From CAZQNF01 sp964403325 (GTDB lineage: Bacteria; Patescibacteriota; Patescibacteriia; Magasanikbacterales; GWA2-37-8), in the NCBI GenBank assembly GCA_964403325.1, contig CAYOFO010000017.1, positions 1-22,962 of the forward strand: DNA of 22,962 bases, read 5' to 3'. Made by a program: the position numbers and the translations under genes. The notes beneath the pieces were generated by a model. It saw only the letters and a list, made by a program, of their open reading frames with translations. It was not told the origin of the DNA and made no database searches. Position 1 is the stretch's first letter. The number at the start of each line of letters is the position of its first letter. Of the stretch, positions 13,594 through 20,343 are shown piece by piece.

Positions 13594-14088
13594 TTAATTA
13601 AGATCTTTAGTTGCCGGGAGTCCAAATTTTATTCTCTGCTCTTCGTGTCTTGCAAGACGTTGTAGGTACGCCTCTGCGTCTTTTACCTCTTCAGCAAACG
13701 CAGCGATTGCATCTTGGTAAAACTGTTCATGATCCTGGATCTGTGCCCAACGGTTTTACCAACCACTAAAAGCAACGCCATGTCTGGGTTCATTTTTATT
13801 CCGGGGTTGATGAATCTTTCCTGCTTTCAAAAGTCTGAGGGCGATTGCCGGACCTTTTTCTCCATGTTCATACCAAGTTCGTTCTTGGTATGCGGGTAAA
13901 ATATTCTTAATAAAATCTTCTTCTGCGTTCCATTGGCAATCAGTAATTATTCTAGCAATTTCAGCCTCGTCAATTCTTCCAAGTAAAATATCAAGCACGC
14001 ACATACTAAGACTGTAGCCAATCAAAGTATTTGGTGTTCTTATTCTTTTTTCTAAATCATTTAGACGAGATTCTTCAGGAGAAGACAT
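13594..14088 (-). pseudogene. Hypothetical gene split by an in-frame TAA
   Basis: From the ATG at 14088, 110 codons run to a TAA at 13758-13756. The same frame then continues without a stop for another 53 codons to TAA at 13596-13594. The second part is clearly protein-like (AFAEEVKDAEAYLQRLARHEEQR, described as charged helix with Glu and Arg) and has no nearby start. The simplest reading is a 164-residue protein interrupted by one nonsense change after FSGW; translation resumes as NRWAQIQDHEQF. The first part alone may still be made. It has no family that I recognise: helical, with LEKRIRTPNTLIGYSLSMC near the start and RTWYEHGEKGPAIALRLLKA later. The ATG lies 8 bases from the 3' end of tRNA-Leu, so the gene is probably transcribed together with or directly after the tRNA. 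Confidence 0.6.
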
Positions 14089-14095
14089 AGAGAAA

Positions 14096-14182
14096 TGGTG
14101 CCCAGAGAGGGAATCGAACCCTCATGATCGTGAGATCGCGGGATTTTGAGTCCCGTGCGTCTACCAATTCCGCCATCTGGGC
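14096..14182 (-). tRNA. tRNA-Leu (anticodon CAA)
   Basis: On the minus strand the 7-bp acceptor stem GCCCAGA/TCTGGGC, discriminator A and an encoded CCA (14098-14096) are visible. The anticodon stem is CGGGA/TCCCG with loop CTCAAAA, giving anticodon CAA for UUG codons. A long variable arm, as expected for class II tRNA-Leu, precedes the T arm containing GGTTCGATTCC. The 87 bases include CCA. It has its own promoter just upstream. Confidence 0.95.
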
Positions 14183-14202
14183 AAAATTATTTTTGTGTCT
14201 AT

Positions 14203-14231
14203 AGATTACCGATTTTTGGTTATTTTGTCAA
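14203..14231 (-). promoter_or_regulatory. Promoter of tRNA-Leu
   Basis: On the minus strand, consensus TTGACA (14231-14226), a 17-bp spacer and TAATCT (14208-14203). The start would be about 14 bases before the mature tRNA. It overlaps the upstream part of the divergent promoter at 14237. Confidence 0.8.
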
Positions 14232-14236
14232 CGTAG

Positions 14237-14242
14237 TATAAT
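14237..14242 (+). promoter_or_regulatory. -10 box of the membrane protein gene
   Basis: A perfect TATAAT with no good -35 at 16-18 bp (TTTTTG at 14213-14218 is the best). The transcript would start near 14249, so the leader before the ATG at 14256 or 14265 is only 7-16 bases. Confidence 0.6.
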
Positions 14243-14255
14243 GCTTTAAAGGAAA

Positions 14256-14885
14256 ATGCATATTATGAATCCGCTTTCGTTAGTTCGTGTAGATAAAACA
14301 GCTCTTCCCTGGCGTTATCAGGAGGTTTTGTCCGCCAAAGACAACCTTTCCTCTAAAATAGAATTTATACCGATAAATTTTGCTAATCAATACGCTGATG
14401 ATCGACTTGTTAAAATTGTAGCGATTATTTTTTTAGGAGTTGTGGTTTTTGGTGTTATTTTGGATTTATTACAACATAAAAGTCCGTCTTCGTATTTTAC
14501 ATTTTTTGTCTGCGTAATTTGTGCGTGTTTATTAGGAATAATTTTTTTAGGTATTTCCATTCGCCAAAAAAGCTTGCAGCAAAAAACTTTTTTTTCATTG
14601 GATTATAAGTACGGTCTTTATATCTTTAATGACGCCATATTGCTCTATGATACGGAAAATGTGTGTTCTTGGTGGAGTGTTCAATCAATTGTTGGTATCA
14701 AGACCGTTGTTACCGGACATAAGCCAGCGGTACGTGCTATATTAATAAGTTATCACGCGGCACCGAATGCGGATTTAGAATACTTTTATTTACCTCAATC
14801 TTTGCAAGGATATAGCCATGCTTTAGAAAAAAGACTTAAAGATTGGTATGAGGATTCAAAAAATAAATTTTCTCCTGATAAGTAG
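14256..14885 (+). CDS. Hypothetical two-helix membrane protein
   Basis: A 209-residue protein. Residues 1-50 are soluble. Two membrane helices lie at about 51-72 (LVKIVAIIFLGVVVFGVILD) and 80-102, forming a hairpin. Residues 103-209 are a soluble domain that reads like a PH-like beta barrel closed by a helix (YGLYIFNDAILLYDTENV, then WWSVQSIVGIKTVV and RAILISYHA). The layout resembles bacterial PH-domain/DUF membrane proteins but no named family is certain. Two ATGs compete: 14256, only 2-3 bases after AAAGGA, and 14265, about 12 bases after it; the first is taken but the second is equally possible. It is a single gene, divergent from tRNA-Leu. Confidence 0.7.
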   Translation: MHIMNPLSLVRVDKTALPWRYQEVLSAKDNLSSKIEFIPINFANQYADDRLVKIVAIIFLGVVVFGVILDLLQHKSPSSYFTFFVCVICACLLGIIFLGISIRQKSLQQKTFFSLDYKYGLYIFNDAILLYDTENVCSWWSVQSIVGIKTVVTGHKPAVRAILISYHAAPNADLEYFYLPQSLQGYSHALEKRLKDWYEDSKNKFSPDK

Positions 14886-14922
14886 CGAACAAAATATACT
14901 TTAGGCGTTTAAAAGTTTGTTT

Positions 14923-14951
14923 TTGTCAGTTTTGTCAACGCGTGATATAAT
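14923..14951 (+). promoter_or_regulatory. Promoter of parA-parB
   Basis: TTGTCA (14923-14928), a 17-bp spacer and a perfect TATAAT (14946-14951), the best promoter in the window. The start would be near 14958, giving a leader of about 235 bases that contains the repeat at 14973-15152. Confidence 0.85.
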
Positions 14952-14972
14952 TCTTTGAAACTAAATACATTT

Positions 14973-15152
14973 TTTGAGGTTTAGGTATTAGTGTTTAGGT
15001 TTTAGAAAATTGAGCGTTGCAAACAAATGTATTCGATACCAAATACTTAACACATAATTCGTTATTCATAATTCAAGTTCAATCCCTAATACCTAACCAC
15101 TGAAACCTGAATACTTGATTCCAGATACAAAATACTAATATCTAAAACCTCA
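14973..15152. repeat. AT-rich word-repeat spacer, copy 2 (parA leader)
   Basis: Words such as TTAGGTATTAG and GTTTAGGTTTTAG open the element. Opposite-strand words (CCTAATACCTAACCAC, CTAATATCTAAAACCTC at 15135-15151) close it, with CATAATTCGTTATTCATAATTC between. The ends are inverted (14976-14990 against 15135-15151), so the leader RNA could fold back on itself. The first 58 bases align with 138-195. No ORF is present in 14886-15193. Confidence 0.7.
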
Positions 15153-15193
15153 ATTAAAAAGTAGATAAATCATTGTTAAAGTTTTTTTAAGGT

Positions 15194-15964
15194 ATGGCCG
15201 TTACTATCGCCATTGTCAACCAAAAGGGGGGGGTAGGAAAAACTACTACCGCAGTGAATGTGGCCGCGGCTTTGTCGGAGCTGGGAAAATTTGTGTTGCT
15301 TGTTGATCTTGACCCGCAGGGCAATGCGACGTCGGGGGTGGGGATTGAATCCGAAAACCTGGAACAAGGGTTGTATGAAGCTTTGATGGGTCAAATCCCG
15401 GTTGCTAAAGTTGTAAAAAATACCGCTCATGAGGGGTTGCGGGTGGTGCCGGCGACAGCAGATTTGGCTGGGGCGAATATCGAGTTGGTGCAGGCTGAGC
15501 GCCGCGAGTTTAAACTGCGGGAAACTTTGAGTGAAATTAAGCATGCTTATGATTATATTATTATCGACTGCCCTCCATCGCTCGGCCTACTCACACTGAA
15601 TGGTCTGATTGCCGCCGACTATGTGCTTATTCCAGTACAGGCCGAATATTACGCGCTCGAAGGCTTGGGGCATCTGCTCAAAACTATTGAGCTCATTCAA
15701 AGCCAACTCAAGCCGGATTTGCAGATTTTAGGTTCGGTTTTAACCATGTTTGATGCGCGCAATCGTTTGAGTGAGGAAGTGTTGCAGGAGCTAAACAAAT
15801 ATTTTGCCGAAAATGTTTTTCATACCGTTATTCCGCGCACTGTTCGTTTGGCCGAGGCACCAAGTTTTGGTAAAACGATTTTTCATTATGAAAAAAACGG
15901 TAAAGGAGCAAGAGCGTATACAGAATTGGCGCGCGAAATTGTAGATAAATTTGAACACGAATAA
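15194..15964 (+). CDS. parA: Chromosome partitioning ATPase ParA (Soj)
   Basis: A 256-residue deviant-Walker ATPase that binds DNA nonspecifically as an ATP dimer and moves or releases ParB-bound origin DNA. Walker A with the signature lysine is KGGVGKTT (11-18), Walker A' is VDLDPQGN (D40), and Walker B is YIIIDCPPSLG (about 121-131). The length and the lack of an N-terminal DNA-binding extension fit the chromosomal Soj type. It is followed 18 bases later by parB. The ATG at 15194 has no Shine-Dalgarno sequence directly before it (AAGG lies only 3-4 bases away). Confidence 0.95.
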   Translation: MAVTIAIVNQKGGVGKTTTAVNVAAALSELGKFVLLVDLDPQGNATSGVGIESENLEQGLYEALMGQIPVAKVVKNTAHEGLRVVPATADLAGANIELVQAERREFKLRETLSEIKHAYDYIIIDCPPSLGLLTLNGLIAADYVLIPVQAEYYALEGLGHLLKTIELIQSQLKPDLQILGSVLTMFDARNRLSEEVLQELNKYFAENVFHTVIPRTVRLAEAPSFGKTIFHYEKNGKGARAYTELAREIVDKFEHE

Positions 15965-15982
15965 TTTTAATTATCTTTACGT

Positions 15983-16825
15983 ATGTCTTTAGGGAGAGGT
16001 CTTGGCGCGCTTATTCCAGCCGCACCAAAAAAAGAAACACCCGTTGCCGCGAGCACTGTTACGAATGAAGGGATAAAAATGGTGGCGCTAGACAAAATTA
16101 TGGCCAATGCCGACCAGCCTAGGCAGTATTTTAACGAAGAAGAACTCAATGATTTGGCTCAGTCTATCCGCGAACATGGGATCCTGCAGCCAATTTTGGT
16201 GATTGAGAAAAGTCCGAATGCGTATGAGATTGTGGCTGGGGAGCGACGGTTTCGGGCTGCACAGCGAGCCGGTCTTGTTGAAATTCCCGCGATGGTTAAA
16301 GATTTTTCGCCACAAAAACAACTGGAAGTTTCGATTATTGAAAATATTCAACGCGCTGACCTGAATCCGATGGAAGAAGCGATGAGTTACCATCGGTTGA
16401 TAAAAGAATTTGGTCTCACCCAAGAAGAGGTGAGCGCTCGGGTCGGCAAAAGTCGTTCGGTTGTTGCTAATACCTTGCGTCTGTTAACTCTGCCACAAAC
16501 TATTCAGGAGGCGCTCCGTCATGGCGAGATTAGTATGAGTCAGGGGCGGAGTTTGCTGAGTCTAAAAAATGCCGATGAACAAATGGCGATTTTTTCTTCA
16601 ATGACCGGCCAAAAAATAACAGTTAAAGAACTTGAGAAAAAAATTGCCACTTTGCCGGGGGCGATGGGGAGAAACCCGGATTTATTGTTTTTGGAAGATC
16701 GGTTACGCGAAACACTGGGTGCTAAAGTTGCGGTTCAAGAAAATCGTCAACACAAAGGCTCGATTACCATTCATTTTCATTCGCGTGAAGAACTTAATGA
16801 ACTGATGAAAAAAATAATTAAATAA
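15983..16825 (+). CDS. parB: Chromosome partitioning protein ParB (Spo0J)
   Basis: A 280-residue CTP-dependent clamp that loads at parS. It opens with the typical MSLGRGLGALIP. The ParB/Srx CTP-binding domain covers about 33-125, with GERRFRAAQRAG and ENIQRADLNPMEEA boxes. The helix-turn-helix lies at about 145-185 (GLTQEEVSARVGKSRSVVAN), and the C-terminal dimer domain is at 245-280 (ITIHFHSREELNELMKKI). All motifs needed for parS binding are present, though no parS-like CACGTG palindrome was seen in the window by eye. It is co-transcribed with parA and ends at a long terminator. Confidence 0.95.
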   Translation: MSLGRGLGALIPAAPKKETPVAASTVTNEGIKMVALDKIMANADQPRQYFNEEELNDLAQSIREHGILQPILVIEKSPNAYEIVAGERRFRAAQRAGLVEIPAMVKDFSPQKQLEVSIIENIQRADLNPMEEAMSYHRLIKEFGLTQEEVSARVGKSRSVVANTLRLLTLPQTIQEALRHGEISMSQGRSLLSLKNADEQMAIFSSMTGQKITVKELEKKIATLPGAMGRNPDLLFLEDRLRETLGAKVAVQENRQHKGSITIHFHSREELNELMKKIIK

Positions 16826-16851
16826 TTTGGGAATGTCCTAGATAAAGGTAG

Positions 16852-16892
16852 TAAATTAAATAGCCTTGTTTTTTGCAAGGCTATTTAATTTA
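16852..16892. terminator. Long bidirectional terminator after parB
   Basis: A perfect 17-bp stem (16852-16868 with 16876-16892; core TAGCCTTG/CAAGGCTA) with loop TTTTTTG. The right arm contains the stop codon of the minus-strand fragment at 16890. Confidence 0.9.
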
Positions 16893-17207
16893 ACCGTCGC
16901 CCTCGTCTATATCGCCGTCTGGTGACGGTAAATCCATCTGTATTGTATCGTTATATCGAGGGGCAGAACGGTTAAGTTTCCTATAAAAGTCTGTCCAGGT
17001 ACGGCAACCTTCCATCAAAAACATCTCATTTTCCAACAATCTTTTCAATTCTGGGGTACCATAGTCGGCTGTAAAAAACTGGTGGTGCTTTTTACCACGG
17101 TTACCAGTTGTTAGCCTGGGATTTTTCTCTTTCAACGCTTTAAGCACACCAGGCGCAAGACGCTTATAGATGAGATCATTAGTCCAGTGGCTTATAAAAA
17201 CGTATGC
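16890..17207 (-). pseudogene. C-terminal remnant of a P63C-domain protein
   Basis: The minus-strand frame from about 17207 to TAA at 16890 encodes WTNDLIYKRLAPGVLKALKE, then GKKHHQFFTADYGTPELKRLL and a TWTDFYRKLNRSAP segment. This matches the P63C domain known from hypothetical bacterial and phage proteins (TNDlvYeRLAPGVLeeLk..NP, KHHQwLT.D.G.P.L, W..F...L.RA.P). The usual N-terminal two-thirds are absent: beyond 17207 the frame stays open but reads as the shadow of the opposite ORF. A GTG at 17147 could start an 85-residue product, but it cuts the domain. The end DLPSPDGDIDEGDG is acidic. This is a decayed, probably mobile-element-derived gene. Confidence 0.6.
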
Positions 17208-17445
17208 TCCTATTCCTAACTTAGCACCGGGAGAAACGGTTAGGTTGGCAGTGGAGCTGGTTCGTGACAGGATTGTTGACGATACTAATTTGGAACAAAT
17301 TTGCCCCGGGATGGCTAGTTATAAAGTAGAAATGATAGGAGTACCGTTTCGATATGTTTCCCAGGCAGACGGAACAGTCATGCCAATGGCCGAAGGAAAA
17401 GATCAAAGACGGATAACAGAAACGTATGGGGTCGGAAGTTTTTAG
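17170..17445 (+). pseudogene. Truncated ORF head-to-head with the P63C remnant
   Basis: Forward frame with ATG at 17170 and TAG at 17443-17445, 91 residues. From about 17213 the sequence reads like real protein (LAPGETVRLAVELVRDRIV, then CPGMASYKVEMIGVPFRYVS). The first 14 codons lie antisense to the P63C domain, so the original N-terminus was probably lost at the junction near 17210. There is no Shine-Dalgarno sequence or recognisable promoter and no family that I recognise. It may be a remnant or, less likely, a small gene. Confidence 0.4.
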
Positions 17446-17492
17446 GACAGTTTTCGTTTAAGAGGTCGTTGCGTAAAGCCTGGGTAAGGCTA

Positions 17493-17532
17493 AAATAAAA
17501 ATACTCTGATTACTATCAGAGTATTTTTATTT
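17493..17532. terminator. Bidirectional terminator after rel
   Basis: A perfect 17-bp stem (17493-17509 / 17516-17532; core ATACTCTGA/TCAGAGTAT) with a 6-base loop, A-rich on one side and T-rich on the other. It ends the rel transcript (-) and any transcript from the forward ORF. Confidence 0.9.
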
Positions 17533-17535
17533 ACA

Positions 17536-19038
17536 TTATTTTTTCTTGGGGAGAATTTTTTTGATCCAGTTGGTGAGGGGAGAATTTTTTTTGACGCTGT
17601 CCCGGATACGGGATTTGGCCATGTGGGTTTTTACAAATTTTATCCAGTCCGCATTGGGTTTTTTGCGATTTTTATCGGTAATAATCTCGACAATGTCGCC
17701 GCTTTTGAGAGGTGTATCAAGGCTGACCATTTGTTCGTTGACCCGAGCGCCGCTGCATTGATTACCGATGTCGGTATGAATATGATAGGCAAAATCAACC
17801 GGGGTGGCATTTTCCGGCAAGTCGATAACATCGCCTTGGGGGGTAAAGGCGAAAATACGGTTCTGGAAAAAATCGAGCTTTAGGTCTTCGAGATCAGACA
17901 TGTTTACCAAAATATCTTTTTGGATACGGGCTAATTCTTTAGCCCAGCCAATATCACGGGCTGGAATAAGTCGGCTACCTTTTTCATCATAGAGCCAGTG
18001 CGCGGCCACACCGAATTCAGCTTCGTTATGCATTTCTTCGGTGCGGATTTGAAATTCCACAATTTTGCCTTTATCGCCCAAAATAGTGGTGTGCAGAGAT
18101 TGGTAGCCGTTAGGTTTGGGTTGGGCGATATAATCTTTTATTTTTCCGGAAATGGGCCGCCAAAGTTTGTGTATGATGCCGAGTGCCGCATAACAATCGG
18201 CAATATTTTTAACAATAATGCGAACAGCTAAGATATCGTGGATTTTATCAGCTTGCCAATCCTTTTTTTGTAATTTTTGGTAGAGACTGTAGAGCTGTTT
18301 TTTTCGACCATAAACACTGAGGTAGCCAACGCGATTTTCTTCTAAACCATGCTTGAGTTTGGTCATGATTTCGTCGATATAGCTTTCGGTATCGGTGAGG
18401 GTTTGATCGCGAATTTGTTTGGTTTTAGCAAATTCTTTGGGCTGGAGATGCATAAAAGAAAGATCTTCGAGCATGCCTTTAAATTCACCCATGCCCAAAC
18501 GATTGGCGATGGGGGCAAAAATTTCTAAACTTTCAAGCGCGATGCGCTCACGTTTTTTTTCCGGCAGAGCGTCGAGGGTAAGTAGATTGTGGGTGCGGTC
18601 GGCAAATTTGATGATCATAACGCGCACATCTTCGGCCATGGCCATAAACATTTTGCGCAAATTTTCGATATAGCGCTCCATGCCCCGGTATTTGAGTTTG
18701 CCAAGCTTGGTGATGCCGCGTACCATGGCAGCAATATCTGGTCCGAAGTTTTTTTCGATTTCTTCGAGGGTAACGGCTGTGTCTTCGGGAACATCGTGGA
18801 GGAGGGTGGCGATAATAATATCGGTGTCGATTTTCATGGTGGCGAGAATATAACTCGCGGCTAACGGATGGGCAATATAAGGCTCGCCGGATTTGCGAAA
18901 TTGTCCGGCGTGGGCGGTAGCTGCAAAATTATAGACAAGCCGAAGGTAATCCGCGTCTACCTGAGGTTTGTATTGTTGTATTTTTTTGATGAGATCTTCG
19001 ATAGTCAGATTGGTGGGAATGTTAAGGTTGTGGGGCAT
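17536..19038 (-). CDS. rel: Short bifunctional-type (p)ppGpp synthetase/hydrolase (Rel)
   Basis: A 500-residue RelA/SpoT homologue controlling the alarmone (p)ppGpp. The HD hydrolase domain is at about 35-180 with H57, LLHDVPEDT (H81-D82, E85-D86) and D147 of KFADRTHN. The synthetase domain is at about 235-355 with GRKKQLYSLYQKL, D268 of HDILAVRII, KDYIAQPKPNGYQSLHTT and EFQIRTEEMH. The TGS domain is at 394-456 (IFAFTPQGDVIDLPENATPVDF). Hydrolase and synthetase residues both look intact. The protein ends after a short basic helix; the zinc-finger/helical and ACT regions of full-length Rel (about 730 residues) are absent, so ribosome sensing may differ. It is a single gene with its own promoter. 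Confidence 0.93.
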   Translation of the reverse strand: MPHNLNIPTNLTIEDLIKKIQQYKPQVDADYLRLVYNFAATAHAGQFRKSGEPYIAHPLAASYILATMKIDTDIIIATLLHDVPEDTAVTLEEIEKNFGPDIAAMVRGITKLGKLKYRGMERYIENLRKMFMAMAEDVRVMIIKFADRTHNLLTLDALPEKKRERIALESLEIFAPIANRLGMGEFKGMLEDLSFMHLQPKEFAKTKQIRDQTLTDTESYIDEIMTKLKHGLEENRVGYLSVYGRKKQLYSLYQKLQKKDWQADKIHDILAVRIIVKNIADCYAALGIIHKLWRPISGKIKDYIAQPKPNGYQSLHTTILGDKGKIVEFQIRTEEMHNEAEFGVAAHWLYDEKGSRLIPARDIGWAKELARIQKDILVNMSDLEDLKLDFFQNRIFAFTPQGDVIDLPENATPVDFAYHIHTDIGNQCSGARVNEQMVSLDTPLKSGDIVEIITDKNRKKPNADWIKFVKTHMAKSRIRDSVKKNSPLTNWIKKILPKKK

Positions 19039-19057
19039 ATGGTTAAAACTTCTTATT

Positions 19058-19086
19058 ACTATAGTCTATTTTGTTTATCTCGACAA
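19058..19086 (-). promoter_or_regulatory. Promoter of rel
   Basis: On the minus strand, TTGTCG (19086-19081), a 17-bp spacer and TATAGT (19063-19058). The start would be near 19051, so the leader before the ATG at 19038 is about 13 bases, without a Shine-Dalgarno sequence. Confidence 0.75.
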
Positions 19087-19109
19087 TAAATGGGAGAGAA
19101 CAAACCCTC

Positions 19110-19138
19110 TTGGGCTGCGGATGATTTTTTGCTATAAT
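19110..19138 (+). promoter_or_regulatory. Promoter of the membrane-anchored protein gene, probably leaderless
   Basis: TTGGGC (19110-19115), a 17-bp spacer and a perfect TATAAT (19133-19138). The transcript would start at about 19145, two bases before the ATG at 19147. Confidence 0.65.
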
Positions 19139-19146
19139 GAGCATAT

Positions 19147-20025
19147 ATGGTACAAATGCAAAATTATCAAGATCCGAGTGGTGAGTTTGGCAATCGAGAG
19201 CTCAAATACAGTTTTTGGTATGTGCGCAATACACTGTTTTTTTATCGATTGATAGTAGGTGTACTGGTGGTGCTGGTCAGTGCGACATGGATATTTTCAC
19301 TGGTTCGTTTCGGTGCTTATCTTCTTAACTTGCCTCAAGAAAAGCAGCAGATGATGCGGTTAAAAACCTTTGTGAATTATGCTAAAATAAACCAAAATTT
19401 GGCGCCCCAAGCGCTCAGCGTCGATGCGACAACTGCTTTTGCAAGTGGGGTGGGAAAATATGATATTATTTCGCAGCTAGCCAACCCAAATCCGCGTTTT
19501 TTAGTAAAGTTTGATTATTATTTTACGGTTGACGGACAAAATACTCCGGTTCAAAGCGGGTTTTTACTGCCCAGGCAAAGTAGTGTGGTAGGATTTTTTG
19601 GCTATACGCAGAGCGTGCCAACTGATACGCAGCTGGTGTTGCGCAATTTTGTTTGGGAACGTATTTCTACTCACAAGATTCTTAATCTGGCCAATTGGCA
19701 GGCAAGCCGGCTCGATTTTGTGGTGGCCGACTTTACTTTTGTGCCGCCAGAGAGTGTGGAGGCGGCAAGTGCTGCGGCCGTGCAGTTTACGCTTACCAAT
19801 AATACGCCGTATGGTTACAAAACGGCGCATTTTTATGCGGGTTTATATCGCAATGATGGGTTGGTGGGGGTGATTCCATTTCAGGTGGATAACTTTTCTT
19901 CGCTTGAAGCACGGCCAATTGATCTGCGCAGTTTTGCTGACAATCTTTCGGTAGACGAGGTTCGAGTTTTTCCAGCTGTTAATCTTTTTGACCAGAATGT
20001 ATACCTGCTGCCAGACAAGCAGTAA
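19147..20025 (+). CDS. Hypothetical membrane-anchored protein
   Basis: A 292-residue protein of a kind often seen in Patescibacteria but without an assigned function. Residues 1-32 are cytoplasmic, with aromatic residues before the membrane. One membrane helix covers about 33-55 (RLIVGVLVVLVSATWIF), and the rest is extracytoplasmic and beta-rich. It contains FASGVGKYDIISQLANPNPRF and a second beta unit with AVQFTLTNNTPYGYKTAHFY, like an Ig- or fibronectin-type sandwich. There are no catalytic motifs. A role in the cell envelope or in surface assembly is an inference from topology. It lies divergent from rel and upstream of rodA, separated by a 318-bp repeat spacer. Confidence 0.75.
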   Translation: MVQMQNYQDPSGEFGNRELKYSFWYVRNTLFFYRLIVGVLVVLVSATWIFSLVRFGAYLLNLPQEKQQMMRLKTFVNYAKINQNLAPQALSVDATTAFASGVGKYDIISQLANPNPRFLVKFDYYFTVDGQNTPVQSGFLLPRQSSVVGFFGYTQSVPTDTQLVLRNFVWERISTHKILNLANWQASRLDFVVADFTFVPPESVEAASAAAVQFTLTNNTPYGYKTAHFYAGLYRNDGLVGVIPFQVDNFSSLEARPIDLRSFADNLSVDEVRVFPAVNLFDQNVYLLPDKQ

Positions 20026-20030
20026 GATTT

Positions 20031-20280
20031 TGGGTATTAGTATTCAGTATTTAGGTTTCAGTGATTTAGTTTTTAGGTATTAGGGATGAGCTATGAGCTG
20101 AGAGCTTTGAGGTATTGAATTTGAATTATGTATTAAGTATTTAGCTGTGAGCTTTTAGCTGGGAGCTGTGAGGAAACTTGCCGTCGATTGTTTTCATGCC
20201 CGGCAATAGGTAGGTCACTTCATTCCTAACTATGACAAGGAGTAAAAAAGTTTAAGTCTAACAGCTAAAAGCTTAAAAAA
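20031..20280. repeat. Word-repeat spacer, copy 3, with inverted repeats (upstream of rodA)
   Basis: The 20026-20343 gap has no gene. Words GGTATTAGTATTCAG, TATTTAGGTTTCAG and TTTTAGGTATTAGGG give way to GAGCTATGAGCTGAGAGCTTTGAG-like GAGCT words. A 12-bp inverted repeat AGCTTTTAGCTG/CAGCTAAAAGCT (20150-20161, 20262-20273) encloses a smaller hairpin TTGCCG/CGGCAA (20178-20183, 20201-20206). The last 60 bases before rodA are plain AT-rich sequence. Confidence 0.6.
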
Positions 20281-20343
20281 TGTATTTTAATATCTTTTTA
20301 ATATCAAATAGGTGATACACAATGGGTTTGCTAGTTTAGCGGT

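Noticed and set aside
13756..13758. TAA read as a sense codon (code change)
   Set aside because: TAA ends most genes here, and known code changes in related lineages concern TGA; leader 2 ends with TGA and all Trp codons are TGG.
14096..14182. tRNA-Leu as a proven integration site
   Set aside because: I looked for a second copy of the tRNA 3' end in 10750-14095 and found none, and no integrase gene is present in the window.
15194..16825. parS site near parAB
   Set aside because: No palindrome centred on CACGTG with the usual flanks was visible; parS may be elsewhere or diverged.
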